A DNA stretch of 64,000 nucleotides from Bacillus sp. FJAT-45350. Its GTDB lineage: Bacteria > Bacillota > Bacilli > Bacillales > NISU01. Positions within the stretch are counted from its first letter, which is position 1; every line of letters starts with the position of its first letter. The stretch is from positions 386,838 through 450,837 of the forward strand of contig NZ_NISU01000002.1 of the NCBI RefSeq assembly GCF_002335805.1. Reading direction: 5' to 3'. Shown here piece after piece: positions 1-8,968 of the stretch. The notes below the pieces were generated by a model, which ran no database searches, was not told where the DNA came from, and worked only from the letters and a program-made list of their open reading frames with translations. The position numbers were made by a program, and so were the translations under genes.

Positions 1-201
1 AAAGATAAGAAGCGTATTCTTCCAACTATCGCTTACTTAGAAGGAGAATATGGTTACAATGATATCTATGTTGGAGTACCAACAATCCTTGGTGGAGATG
101 GTATTGAAAAAGTAATCGAGCTTGACTTAACTGAGTCAGAAAAAACTGAATTAGCTAAATCTGTAGAATCAGTTCGTAGTGTGATGAGTGCATTACCATA
201 A
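1..201 (+). CDS. mdh: Malate dehydrogenase, C-terminal part (cut by window edge)
   Basis: The open frame from the first base encodes the last 66 residues of an NAD-dependent malate dehydrogenase of the LDH-like type, which interconverts malate and oxaloacetate in the TCA cycle. The visible tail has the family pattern of this enzyme end: an ILPT..YLEGEYG stretch, then [18 protein letters not shown] and a final amphipathic helix. In B. subtilis citZ-icd-mdh lies directly upstream of phoPR, and the same neighbour follows here. A strong terminator follows the stop, so phoPR is probably transcribed separately. The start and active site lie outside the window. Confidence 0.93.
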   Translation, partial: KDKKRILPTIAYLEGEYGYNDIYVGVPTILGGDGIEKVIELDLTESEKTELAKSVESVRSVMSALP

Positions 202-212
202 GACGTATAATA

Positions 213-254
213 AAGAACAGAGGATGATGAGAAACTCATCCTCTGTTCTTTTCT
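213..254 (+). terminator. Rho-independent terminator after mdh
   Basis: A perfect 14-bp stem (arms 213-226 and 237-250) is followed by TTCT. It starts 11 bases after the mdh stop. The rest of the 331-base gap up to phoP holds only the promoter noted at 388-396. Confidence 0.85.
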
Positions 255-387
255 GTGTTAAGAAACTTATTAATATGGTCTTATAGTATAGACATCTTAG
301 TTTGATATAAATCGTCAACTAAAGCTAATAAAAATGGTTTATTCTTTTCTGTAGGTGATAGACTCTGTATTTCTGTTCAAAGCAATG

Positions 388-396
388 TGCTATAAT
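388..396 (+). promoter_or_regulatory. Extended -10 promoter candidate for phoPR
   Basis: TGc followed by a perfect TATAAT at 391-396 forms an extended -10 element about 130 bases upstream of the phoP start. No convincing -35 hexamer is seen 16-18 bases upstream. I could not recognise Pho boxes by eye. Confidence 0.5.
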
Positions 397-532
397 AACA
401 AAAAAAGAACTACATATAGTATGTTAGGCTAACTATACGTAGAAATTAGACAAATTGGGGAAAAACATTGTTGTAACCGTTCAAATATTATCTTTGAAAA
501 ATTTATTTTCAAAGCAACAATGGAGGATGTTT

Positions 533-1252
533 ATGTCTCAAAGGATTTTAGTGGTAGATGACGAAGAATCAATTGTAACCTTAATTCAATTCAATTTAGA
601 ACAGGCAGGCTATGACGTAACAACAGCAATGGATGGAGTTACTGCTTTGAACTTGGCTCAAACGAAAGGCTTTGACTTAATTGTGTTAGATTTAATGATT
701 CCAGAAATGGATGGATTAGATGTATGTAAACAATTGCGTTTAAACAAAGTCATGACTCCTATATTAATGTTAACAGCTAAGGATGAAGAGTTTGACAAAG
801 TACTAGGTCTAGAGCTAGGTGCAGATGATTATATGACTAAACCATTTAGTCCAAGAGAAGTAGTTGCTAGAATTCGAGCTATATTACGCCGAGTTGGACA
901 AGCTCAACAAGTAGATAAAGAAAAAGAAATTACAAGCTCATTACTTCAAATAGGGGAAGTAATAATTCATGCTGATAACTATGAAGTATTGTATAAAAAT
1001 CAAGCCCTTGATTTAACACCAAAGGAATTTGAGTTGCTTCTTTATCTAGCGAATCATAAAGGGAGAGTATTAACTAGGGACCAACTATTAAATGCTGTTT
1101 GGAATTATGAATTTGTTGGTGATACAAGAATAGTTGATGTTCATATAAGCCATCTTCGAGAAAAAATAGAACCGAATACAAGAAAGCCTATTTATATTAA
1201 AACGGTACGAGGATTAGGGTATAAGTTGGAGGAGCCTAATCTAGATGTCTAA
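533..1252 (+). CDS. phoP: PhoP-family response regulator
   Basis: OmpR-family response regulator that in Bacillus controls the phosphate starvation regulon together with PhoR. An N-terminal receiver domain (about residues 1-120) has the acidic pair D9/D10, phosphoacceptor D53 in LDLMIPEMDG and a conserved lysine in MTKPF. A C-terminal winged helix (about 135-235) ends in the TVRGLGYKL signature. The frame can be opened at a TTG at 455, but a good Shine-Dalgarno (GGAGG, 522-526) sits six bases before the ATG at 533. That start gives 239 residues, the usual PhoP length. The stop overlaps phoR by 8 bases, so the two are translated as a pair. Confidence 0.93.
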   Translation: MSQRILVVDDEESIVTLIQFNLEQAGYDVTTAMDGVTALNLAQTKGFDLIVLDLMIPEMDGLDVCKQLRLNKVMTPILMLTAKDEEFDKVLGLELGADDYMTKPFSPREVVARIRAILRRVGQAQQVDKEKEITSSLLQIGEVIIHADNYEVLYKNQALDLTPKEFELLLYLANHKGRVLTRDQLLNAVWNYEFVGDTRIVDVHISHLREKIEPNTRKPIYIKTVRGLGYKLEEPNLDV

Positions 1253-3008
1253 ATACCGCTTTAGATTAATTGCTTCCGTACTATCAATTACATTATTAGT
1301 TTTAAGCGGACTCGGATTAATTATAGGACAACTATTTAAGGATTTTTATTTTGAACAGTTAACAAATAGAATGGACAAAGAAGCTAAATTAGCAGGCTAT
1401 ACAGTGATTGACCATTTAAATGACCATCTAGCTATACAAGAGCAAACGTTGGTTATTAGTGAAAAACTAGATGCAAGAGTAACGATTATTTTAGAAGATG
1501 GTACGGTCATTGGGGAATCTGCTAAAGATCCAGACTTGCTTGATAATCATCTCGATCGTCCAGAAATAAAAGCGGTATTAGATGGTAAAAAAGAGCTTTC
1601 GATTAGATATAGTGAAACAGTAAAAGCTGAGTTACTTTATATTGCTGTTCCTTTGATAAATAGTGTAGGAGACTTATACGGATATTTACGTTTAGGAATT
1701 CCAATAGAAGAATTAAATCACATGAGTCAAAAAATTTGGGGATTGTTAATCTTCAGTTTCACTATTGCCTTCGGTGTAATCGTACTGGTGACTTATCGAG
1801 TTGCTAATCAGATGGTCCGTCCAATTGAGGAAGCAACAAAGGTTGCAAATGAATTAGCTGAAGGAAATTTCCATGCTCGAACAATAGTTGGACGGAAAGA
1901 TGAAGTTGGGCAGTTAAGTCGTTCAATTAATGTCTTGGCGAAAAACCTAGACCAAGTGACAAAGCGCAATCAAGTTCAAAAAGAAAGATTAGAAACATTA
2001 ATAGAAAACATGGGAAGTGGACTAATTCTCATTAGTACTCGTGGAGAAATTACGTTAATTAACCGTTATTGTAAAGAGATTTTTCAAGAAAATACAGATC
2101 TATGGTTAAATCATATTTATCATGATGTGCTTCAATATAAAGAAGTTACGAAAATTGTTCAAGATATATTTATTACTGAAAAAGGACAGCGCAGACAAAT
2201 AAAACTGCCTATTAATATCGAGATACGTTATTTTGACGTTCATGGTGCACCAATTATTAGAAATGAAAAATTAAAAGGCATCGCCTTAGTTTTTCATGAC
2301 ATCACTGAATTGAAAAAACTTGAACAAGTACGTAAAGATTTTGTTGCGAATGTTTCGCACGAACTGAAAACACCAGTCACTTCGATTAAAGGTTTCACGG
2401 AAACTTTACTAGATGGTGCGAAGGACAGTCCTGATTTAAGTAATAAATTCCTTACGATTATTTCGAAGGAAAGTGAACGGTTGGAGAGTTTAATTAGCGA
2501 TTTATTAGAATTATCTCGAATCGAACAGCAGTATTTTACTTTGAATTGGCAACCGACGAATTTAGCTAAAATTGTGGAAGAGGCAGTCCAAGTACTTCAG
2601 CATAAATCAGAGGAGAAAGAGATAGCTTTATCCTATAATTCAGAAGGTGAAACAATAGTTGATGGAGATTCAGTTCGAATAAAGCAGATAGCAATAAACT
2701 TAATCAATAATAGTATTATGTATACTCCTGCGAGAGGGAAAGTGGCTGTGTCGGTTAAAGAAAGTAGTAATAAAGTAATCGTCAAAGTTGAAGATACCGG
2801 GATTGGAATTAGTGAAACAGAGCTACCGCGAATATTTGAACGATTTTACCGAGTAGATAGAGCAAGAAGTAGAAATTCAGGTGGAACAGGATTAGGACTT
2901 GCGATCGTTAAGCATTTGGTAGAAGCACATGATGGAAGAATTTTAGTAACGAGTACGGTAGGGGAAGGAACAACTTTTACAATTATCTTTAATAAAAAAA
3001 GAGTGTAG
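1245..3008 (+). CDS. phoR: PhoR-family sensor histidine kinase
   Basis: Membrane sensor kinase partner of PhoP. Visible order: a transmembrane segment at about 9-30; an extracytoplasmic sensor of about 130 residues; a second transmembrane segment at about 164-184; a HAMP linker (185-240); a PAS domain (about 245-355); the HisKA dimerisation domain with phosphorylated His372 in the motif VSHELKTP; and the HATPase domain with N box (NLINNS), G1 (VEDTGIGI) and G2 (SGGTGLGLAIVK). The 587-residue length and architecture match Bacillus PhoR. The start overlaps phoP. By family knowledge it senses phosphate limitation through cell-wall intermediates; the sequence does not show the signal. Confidence 0.92.
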   Translation: MSKYRFRLIASVLSITLLVLSGLGLIIGQLFKDFYFEQLTNRMDKEAKLAGYTVIDHLNDHLAIQEQTLVISEKLDARVTIILEDGTVIGESAKDPDLLDNHLDRPEIKAVLDGKKELSIRYSETVKAELLYIAVPLINSVGDLYGYLRLGIPIEELNHMSQKIWGLLIFSFTIAFGVIVLVTYRVANQMVRPIEEATKVANELAEGNFHARTIVGRKDEVGQLSRSINVLAKNLDQVTKRNQVQKERLETLIENMGSGLILISTRGEITLINRYCKEIFQENTDLWLNHIYHDVLQYKEVTKIVQDIFITEKGQRRQIKLPINIEIRYFDVHGAPIIRNEKLKGIALVFHDITELKKLEQVRKDFVANVSHELKTPVTSIKGFTETLLDGAKDSPDLSNKFLTIISKESERLESLISDLLELSRIEQQYFTLNWQPTNLAKIVEEAVQVLQHKSEEKEIALSYNSEGETIVDGDSVRIKQIAINLINNSIMYTPARGKVAVSVKESSNKVIVKVEDTGIGISETELPRIFERFYRVDRARSRNSGGTGLGLAIVKHLVEAHDGRILVTSTVGEGTTFTIIFNKKRV

Positions 3009-3160
3009 GATGGACCTTTACAATAACTTCATATTAGCTTTATTTTACGTTAACAATATAAAGTTATAATAAATTAGAACGGTTTCATCGTGCAATGGTA
3101 ACCAGCCTATTAGTATTTCATCACAAGTAGGTAGTTTACCTAATTGTTACTATCCCCTTG

Positions 3161-3192
3161 ATAGACGAAGCATTTGCTTTCGTCTATTTTTT
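3161..3192 (+). terminator. Terminator after phoPR
   Basis: A 9-bp stem ATAGACGAA/TTCGTCTAT, extended by a few inner pairs, is followed by nine T residues. It lies about 150 bases after phoR and closes the operon. Confidence 0.8.
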
Positions 3193-3374
3193 TTTGTATT
3201 AGTGAAAGTTAGGAAATTAAATCAAATGGCTATAATCCTCAAGCGATCTATATTATAATATTAGTTGTCTGTTACTCTTTTTTTGCTCTCCTTATTTTAC
3301 CCTATTATTCTACATCATTGCTTCATATACTTTCTTTAACAGTTTTTTTTTAATAGAACAAGTTAGAAAAATTA

Positions 3375-3400
3375 TGAAACCTTTTCTCGTGGGTTTCGTA
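3375..3400 (+). promoter_or_regulatory. Sigma-W type ECF promoter of hflKC
   Basis: TGAAAC (3375-3380) followed by CTTTT, then 16 bases, then CGTA (3397-3400). This is the full B. subtilis sigma-W consensus as I know it (TGAAAC-N16/17-CGTA). It starts 57 bases upstream of the hflK ATG, and no sigma-A promoter competes nearby. The 423-base gap 3009-3431 otherwise holds only the phoPR terminator. Confidence 0.75.
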
Positions 3401-3431
3401 ACTAATTGTAACGAGAAAGAAGGGGGATGTC

Positions 3432-4388
3432 ATGATAACAATTAAACAAATGATTATCGGATTTATTTCTATTATTGGTATTGGTATTTTAGCGTTATTT
3501 TTAGCCACTGGTTGGTACATTGTCGATGAATCGGAACAAGCGGCATTAATTACATTTGGTAAAGTCGAAGAAACGGTTGTAGAGCCTGGGTTGAAATTTA
3601 AACTACCTTGGCCAATTCAAAGAGTAGAGATTCTTTCGAGACAAACTTATAGTCTCCGAGTAGGCTATGAAGAAAATGATGGGGAAGTAACAAATTATAC
3701 AGATGAAGCAAAAATGATTACTGGTGATGAGAATATTTTATTAGCAGATTTAATTGTACAGTATAGAATTACAAATCCAGAAGAGTATTTATTTAATTCT
3801 AATGACCCTCAGGAAATGTTATTCAATGCTACATCTGCATCATTACGTGGTGTCATCGGTAGCTCAAGAATTGATGATGCACTTACAGATCAGCGTCCTG
3901 AAATTGAAGCGAGAGTCAGGGAGTATTTATTAGAATTAATTGATTCATATAATATTGGAATTACGGTTATGGATGTTAAGTTGCAAAACGTAGAGCTTCC
4001 AAATGACGAAGTACGTCGTGCATTTACAGAAGTAACAGATGCCCGTGAAGAGCGTTTAACAAAAATAAATGAAGCAAACAGATACCGTAATCAGTTGATA
4101 AACGAAGCTGAAGGGGAAAAGGATGCGATTATATCTAGAGCAGAAGGTACAAGAACTGAACGTGTTGAGTTAGCGCGTGGTGACGTATCTAAATTTACAG
4201 CTCTTTATGATGAATATATTTCAAGCCCAGAAGTAACGCGTCAGCGTTTAGTATTAGAAACTATTGAAAATGTTCTTCCTGGCACAGAAATTTATATTAT
4301 GGATAGTAACAACGACTCAGTTAGTTATTTACCAATACGTCCATTGGAAAGACGTCCTGAGACTGCAGAAGGAGGTACTAGTCAATGA
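3432..4388 (+). CDS. hflK: HflK-like SPFH membrane protein
   Basis: SPFH/Band 7 protein of the HflK type. HflK and HflC form a membrane-anchored cage around the AAA protease FtsH and modulate its activity. One transmembrane segment (about residues 7-28) is followed by the SPFH domain opening (VDESEQAALITFGKV, PGLKFKLPWPIQRVE) and then a long charged coiled coil (about 190-260) rich in E, R and A. A strong Shine-Dalgarno (GAAGGGGG) precedes the ATG. The stop overlaps hflC in ATGA. B. subtilis has no HflK/HflC at this place and uses flotillin-like SPFH proteins under sigma-W; the same kind of promoter is seen here. Confidence 0.85.
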   Translation: MITIKQMIIGFISIIGIGILALFLATGWYIVDESEQAALITFGKVEETVVEPGLKFKLPWPIQRVEILSRQTYSLRVGYEENDGEVTNYTDEAKMITGDENILLADLIVQYRITNPEEYLFNSNDPQEMLFNATSASLRGVIGSSRIDDALTDQRPEIEARVREYLLELIDSYNIGITVMDVKLQNVELPNDEVRRAFTEVTDAREERLTKINEANRYRNQLINEAEGEKDAIISRAEGTRTERVELARGDVSKFTALYDEYISSPEVTRQRLVLETIENVLPGTEIYIMDSNNDSVSYLPIRPLERRPETAEGGTSQ

Positions 4389-5317
4389 GTGATGATAACA
4401 TCGTAGATTTCAATGAACGTCGTCCTAGTGATGAGTGGAAGAAATATACACGACTTGCTATAGGAATTGTCCTTTTCTTAGTTATTCTTGGTACGATTAT
4501 TAGTAATCTTTTTATTGTTGAACAAGGTGAATATAAGGTTGTCCGTCAATTTGGTGAAGTTGTTCGAATTGAAGACCAACCTGGATTAAGCTATAAAATT
4601 CCGTTTATTCAATCAGTAACATCTGTACCGAAATATCAGATGGTTTACGATGTAACTCCAGCGGAAATTAATACTCGTGATAAAAAACGTATGCTTGTTG
4701 ATAATTTTGCTATCTGGAAAGTTGATGACCCTAGGTTAATGATTTCTAATGCTAGAACAATAGGAAATGCAGAGACAATTATGGCAAACTTTATTTTCTC
4801 GACAATTCGTTCTGAGTTAGGTCAATTAGACTATGATGAAATTATTAATGATGAGCAAGCAACAAGAGGAAGCTTTAATGACCGAGTGCTAGAGCATGTA
4901 AATATGCTACTTGAACGTGATAACTATGGTATTTCATTAACAGATGTTCGAATGAAGAGAACAGATTTACCAGAGGAAAATGAGCAGGCGGTATATCGCC
5001 GTATGATTTCAGAGCGTCAGTCAACAGCTCAAGATTATCTTTCGCAAGGGGATGCGGAAGCGAACCGTATTAAAGCAAATACTGACCGTGAAGTTCAGGA
5101 GATATTAGCAACTGCTAATGCAGATGCTAATGAAATTATGGGTGAAGGTGAAGGTGCAGCAGCTCAAATTTATAATGAAGCGTTCAGTCGTGACCCAGAG
5201 TTCTATAACCTTTATAGAACACTTCAAACGTATGAGAAAACAATTGATGAGAAAACAGTTATTGTACTCCCCGCAGATTCACCATACGCACGTATTTTAA
5301 TGGGATATATTGATTAA
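4385..5317 (+). CDS. hflC: HflC-like SPFH membrane protein
   Basis: Second SPFH subunit, expected to pair with HflK around FtsH. The N-terminus is cytoplasmic and charged, with one transmembrane segment (about residues 23-44). The SPFH domain follows (VEQGEYKVVRQFGEV, PGLSYKIPFIQSV), then a coiled coil with an alanine/glutamate-rich stretch (about 215-265) and the conserved tail (YRTLQTYEKTI..VLPADSPYARIL). It overlaps hflK by 4 bases and has its own Shine-Dalgarno (GGAGGT). At 310 residues it has the usual HflC length. A terminator follows, so hflK-hflC is a closed two-gene operon. Confidence 0.86.
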   Translation: MSDDNIVDFNERRPSDEWKKYTRLAIGIVLFLVILGTIISNLFIVEQGEYKVVRQFGEVVRIEDQPGLSYKIPFIQSVTSVPKYQMVYDVTPAEINTRDKKRMLVDNFAIWKVDDPRLMISNARTIGNAETIMANFIFSTIRSELGQLDYDEIINDEQATRGSFNDRVLEHVNMLLERDNYGISLTDVRMKRTDLPEENEQAVYRRMISERQSTAQDYLSQGDAEANRIKANTDREVQEILATANADANEIMGEGEGAAAQIYNEAFSRDPEFYNLYRTLQTYEKTIDEKTVIVLPADSPYARILMGYID

Positions 5318-5322
5318 GTGAG

Positions 5323-5360
5323 AAACAGCTATGCCATAATTGTGGTATAGCTGTTTTTAT
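5323..5360 (+). terminator. Terminator after hflC
   Basis: A 14-bp stem with one G-T pair (arms 5323-5336 and 5343-5356), a six-base loop and a T-rich tail, directly after hflC. Confidence 0.85.
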
Positions 5361-5369
5361 TTTAGAATT

Positions 5370-5399
5370 TTGTTCTTCCAATTGCCGTTATGCTAAAAT
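5370..5399 (+). promoter_or_regulatory. Sigma-A promoter candidate for polA
   Basis: TTGTTC (5370-5375), an 18-base spacer, and the extended -10 TGcTAAAAT (TAAAAT 5394-5399). It is 37 bases upstream of the polA start and lies just behind the hflC terminator. Confidence 0.55.
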
Positions 5400-5435
5400 A
5401 AGGAACATATATGTAGTAGAGAGAGGGGTAACTCT

Positions 5436-8069
5436 GTGAATAAATTAGTATTAATTGATGGGAACAGTATCGCGTATCGTGCTTTTTTTGCATTGCCGTT
5501 ACTTAATAATGATAAAGGTGTTTATACAAATGCGGTGTATGGTTTTACAACTATGCTTTTAAAGATTATTGAAGAAGAAAAGCCGACACATATGCTTGTT
5601 GCCTTTGATGCTGGTAAAACAACATTTCGACATGAAACATATGGAGAATATAAAAGTGGTCGACAAAAGACACCGTCAGAATTATCGGAGCAGTTCCCTT
5701 TAATTCGTGAGTTATTAGATGCGTTTAGCATTCGTAGATTTGAGGTTCAAAACTATGAAGCTGATGATATTATTGGCACTCTAACAAAAAAAGCAGAGGA
5801 AGATGGTAACTGGGATGTGAAAGTATTCTCAGGTGATCATGACTTACTCCAACTTGTTTCAGATAAAGTAACTGTAGCTCTTACGAAGAAGGGTATAACG
5901 AATGTAGATACATACGATGAAAAAGCCATCGCTGATAAATATGGCATAACGGCAGAACAAATCATTGATATGAAGGGGCTAATGGGAGATAAATCAGATA
6001 ATATCCCTGGGGTTCCTGGTATCGGAGAAAAGACGGCATTAAAGCTATTGAAGGACTTTGGTTCAGTAGAGGAAGTATTGAATTCAATTGATAAAGTGTC
6101 TGGGAAGAAGATGAAAGAACGTCTAGAGGAAAATAAAGAACAAGCAACAATGAGTAAGAAACTAGCGACTATCTTTCGTGAAGTTCCTGTTACACTTTCG
6201 ATTGAAGACTTATCATTTGGAAACTATGATAACGAAAAAATAATAACTCTTTTTAAGGAATTAGAATTTAATTCACTATTAAATAGGTTTGGTGGTAATG
6301 GGGAATCTACTGCCCCTGTCGAACTAGAAAAAGTAGAGTTCGACGTTGTAACAGACATCAAGGAAGGCATGCTTATTTCTCCATCAGCATTAGTTGTAGA
6401 GGTACTAGCTGAAAACTACCACGAAGCAGACGTAACTGGGTTTGCATTGGTAAATAATGCAGGACGATTTTATATACCAACAGAGGTTGGCTTAGCATCA
6501 GATAGTTTTACTCAATGGCTTACAGACTCAGCAAAAGAAAAGTGGGTATTTGATGCAAAGAGAGCAGCAGTTGCTCTTAAGTGGAAAGATGTAGCGATTA
6601 ACGGGATAATATTTGATGCTTTGATTGCTTCTTATTTAATTGATCCATCACTATCTTCGCATGATTTAGCGGACATCTCAAAACGAAAAGGAAAGCAACT
6701 TGTAGAGGATGATGAGATAATATACGGAAAAGGGGCTAAACAAAGGGTTCCTGATGAAGAAATCCTTGCAGCTCACCTTATCCGGAAGGCAGATGCTTTA
6801 TATCAGTTGAAGCCAGAGTTAGAAACAGAACTAAGGGAAAATGAGCAAGCAGAGCTATGTAATGGATTAGAAATGCCATTGTCATTAATCCTTGCAAAAA
6901 TGGAGACAACAGGGATTAAAGTAGATGTAGAAGAGTTAAAGCAGATGGGAGAAGGTCTTAATGACAAGCTATCCATTTTAGAAAAGGAGATCCATGAACT
7001 AGCTGGAGTAAGCTTTAACATTAACTCACCTAAGCAACTAGGAGAAATCTTATTTGTCAAATTAGAGCTCCCTGTTGTGAAGAAGACGAAGACTGGTTAT
7101 TCCACATCTGCTGAAGTATTAGATAAGCTAAAGGATGACCATGAAATTATTGAAAAAATACTCCACTATCGTCAACTAGGCAAATTAAAATCAACGTATA
7201 TAGATGGATTATTAAAAGTCGTTCATCCAGATACAAATAAGATTCATACGATGTTTAATCAAGCGATTACTCAAACAGGGCGTCTAAGCTCAACGGAGCC
7301 AAATCTTCAAAACATCCCAATTCGTTTAGAGGAAGGGAGAAAAATTCGTCATGCTTTTGTTGCTGAAAAGAAGGATTGGGTCATCCTTGCAGCAGATTAT
7401 TCTCAAGTAGAGCTTCGAGTATTGGCTCATATTTCGGGTGATGAAAAATTATTAGAAGCCTTTAATAAGGATATGGATGTTCATACGAAAACAGCGATGG
7501 ATGTATTCCATGTAGCTAAAGATGAAGTGACATCATTGATGAGAAGAAGTGCAAAGGCTGTAAACTTTGGAATTGTCTACGGGATTAGTGATTACGGTTT
7601 ATCACAGAGCTTAAATATTACACGTAAAGAAGCCGGTCAATTCATTGAGCGTTATTTGGATAGTTATCCTCGAGTAAAAGAATATATGGAAAAAATAGTT
7701 GATACTGCACGGGAGCAAGGATATGTGACGACCTTACTAAATCGTCGCAGGTACTTACCTGAAATTACAAGTCGTAACTTTAATTTAAGGAGCTTTGCTG
7801 AAAGAACAGCGATGAATACACCTATTCAAGGGACAGCAGCTGATATTATAAAAAAGGCAATGGTAGATATGGCAATGAGAATGGAAGAAGAGGGGTTAGA
7901 AAGTCGACTGCTTTTACAGGTACACGATGAATTAATCTTTGAAGTACCCGAGCATGAAATTAGTGTAATGGAAAAACTAGTACCAGAGGTTATGGAGCAG
8001 GCAGTTAAACTAGATGTTCCTCTTAAGGCTGATGTTTCAGTTGGACAAACCTGGTATGACGCGAAATAA
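5436..8069 (+). CDS. polA: DNA polymerase I
   Basis: Repair and Okazaki-fragment processing polymerase of family A. The N-terminal 5'-nuclease domain (about 1-290) shows LIDGNSIAYRAFFALP, the acidic cluster ending in FSGDHDLLQLV, and the helix-hairpin-helix GVPGIGEKTALKLL. The middle domain (about 300-470) resembles the 3'-5' proofreading fold but lacks the DxE exonuclease motif, so proofreading is probably absent, as is usual in Bacillus. The polymerase domain (470-877) has motif A with D654 (DYSQVELR), motif B (RRSAKAVNFGIVYG) and motif C with D831 (VHDE). The start is GTG with Shine-Dalgarno GAGAGGGG. mutM follows 12 bases downstream. Confidence 0.97.
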   Translation: MNKLVLIDGNSIAYRAFFALPLLNNDKGVYTNAVYGFTTMLLKIIEEEKPTHMLVAFDAGKTTFRHETYGEYKSGRQKTPSELSEQFPLIRELLDAFSIRRFEVQNYEADDIIGTLTKKAEEDGNWDVKVFSGDHDLLQLVSDKVTVALTKKGITNVDTYDEKAIADKYGITAEQIIDMKGLMGDKSDNIPGVPGIGEKTALKLLKDFGSVEEVLNSIDKVSGKKMKERLEENKEQATMSKKLATIFREVPVTLSIEDLSFGNYDNEKIITLFKELEFNSLLNRFGGNGESTAPVELEKVEFDVVTDIKEGMLISPSALVVEVLAENYHEADVTGFALVNNAGRFYIPTEVGLASDSFTQWLTDSAKEKWVFDAKRAAVALKWKDVAINGIIFDALIASYLIDPSLSSHDLADISKRKGKQLVEDDEIIYGKGAKQRVPDEEILAAHLIRKADALYQLKPELETELRENEQAELCNGLEMPLSLILAKMETTGIKVDVEELKQMGEGLNDKLSILEKEIHELAGVSFNINSPKQLGEILFVKLELPVVKKTKTGYSTSAEVLDKLKDDHEIIEKILHYRQLGKLKSTYIDGLLKVVHPDTNKIHTMFNQAITQTGRLSSTEPNLQNIPIRLEEGRKIRHAFVAEKKDWVILAADYSQVELRVLAHISGDEKLLEAFNKDMDVHTKTAMDVFHVAKDEVTSLMRRSAKAVNFGIVYGISDYGLSQSLNITRKEAGQFIERYLDSYPRVKEYMEKIVDTAREQGYVTTLLNRRRYLPEITSRNFNLRSFAERTAMNTPIQGTAADIIKKAMVDMAMRMEEEGLESRLLLQVHDELIFEVPEHEISVMEKLVPEVMEQAVKLDVPLKADVSVGQTWYDAK

Positions 8070-8081
8070 GGAGAGAATAGT

Positions 8082-8906
8082 ATGCCTGAATTACCTGAGG
8101 TGGAAACGGTCAAGAGGACCCTTGAAACATTAGTAGTTAGTAAAGTAATTAAAGAAGTTGAAGTCTCTTGGCCGAAAATGATAAAAAAACCGGATGATGT
8201 GATTCAATTTCAACAACGTTTACAAGGCCAAAGAATTGAAGCTGTTGAAAGACGCGCCAAATTTTTAAAGTTTGTGTTATCTGAAGATGTTCTTGTGTCT
8301 CACTTAAGAATGGAAGGGCGTTATGGATTGTTTGAGCAAGGTGAAGAATCCAACAAACATACACATGTTGTGTTTCGTTTTACAGATGGTACAGAGCTTA
8401 GGTACCAAGATGTAAGAAAGTTTGGGACAATGCATTTGTTTCATAAAGGAGAAGAGGATAGCTCCTTACCTTTGTCCCAATTAGGTCTAGAGCCGTTCGC
8501 AAATGAATTTACAGCAGATTTTCTTGAAAAAATACTAAAGAAAACAAACCGGAAGATAAAGGTTGTACTGCTTGATCAAAAATATGTTGTAGGTTTAGGA
8601 AATATCTATGTAGATGAAGCATTATTTCAAGCGAAAATCCATCCTGAGACAAAAGCAAATGAGTTAAAGAAGAAGCAAATTGTTGCTTTAAGAGATGCTA
8701 TCGTAAACACACTAGAGCAAGCAGTCAATCTAGGTGGTAGCTCAATTAAATCATATGTTAATGGACAAGGAGAAATGGGAATGTTTCAACAACAACTCCT
8801 TGTTTACGGACGAAAAGGGGAGCATTGTACAAGGTGTGGGACGGAAATTGAAAAGACAGTAGTAGGTGGAAGAGGGACTCATTTTTGTCCGAAATGCCAA
8901 AAATAA
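8082..8906 (+). CDS. mutM: Formamidopyrimidine-DNA glycosylase
   Basis: Base-excision repair enzyme (Fpg) that removes 8-oxoguanine and ring-opened purines, with AP-lyase activity. The catalytic N-terminus PELPEVE is intact (Pro2 nucleophile, Glu3), as are the lysine in RRAKFLKF, the LGNIYVDEALF helix of the H2TH region and the C-terminal zinc finger C-x2-C..C-x2-C. At 274 residues it has the normal length. It is co-transcribed with polA, as in B. subtilis, which pairs a repair glycosylase with the repair polymerase. The stop lies just before a long hairpin that also covers the ytaF ribosome binding site. Confidence 0.96.
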   Translation: MPELPEVETVKRTLETLVVSKVIKEVEVSWPKMIKKPDDVIQFQQRLQGQRIEAVERRAKFLKFVLSEDVLVSHLRMEGRYGLFEQGEESNKHTHVVFRFTDGTELRYQDVRKFGTMHLFHKGEEDSSLPLSQLGLEPFANEFTADFLEKILKKTNRKIKVVLLDQKYVVGLGNIYVDEALFQAKIHPETKANELKKKQIVALRDAIVNTLEQAVNLGGSSIKSYVNGQGEMGMFQQQLLVYGRKGEHCTRCGTEIEKTVVGGRGTHFCPKCQK

Positions 8907-8920
8907 AGTACATTGGATAG

Positions 8921-8964
8921 GCTCCTCCCATATACTATCGTATCAGTAAGTGGGAGGAGCTTTT
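8921..8964 (+). terminator. Hairpin after mutM that also holds the ytaF ribosome binding site
   Basis: A perfect 10-bp GC-rich stem (8921-8930 with 8951-8960) is followed by TTTT, so it looks like a weak terminator. Its 3' arm is TGGGAGGAGC, which contains the only Shine-Dalgarno for the ytaF ATG at 8969. Termination and translation of ytaF should therefore both depend on this stem. Confidence 0.7.
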
Positions 8965-8968
8965 CACT

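Noticed and set aside
455-532. Longer phoP start at TTG 455
   Set aside because: No Shine-Dalgarno before it, and the added 26 residues have no counterpart in PhoP proteins; the ATG at 533 has GGAGG at normal distance.
3383-3418. The inverted repeat before hflK as a terminator
   Set aside because: It has no T run, a 20-base loop, and lies over the promoter and start region.
5118-5300. Small frame inside hflC
   Set aside because: It is an out-of-frame shadow of hflC with no independent ribosome binding site.
5738-6340. Loss of the 3'-5' exonuclease motif in polA as a defect
   Set aside because: The degenerate proofreading domain lies further along (about residues 300-470) and is the normal state of Bacillus DNA polymerase I, so it is not unusual.
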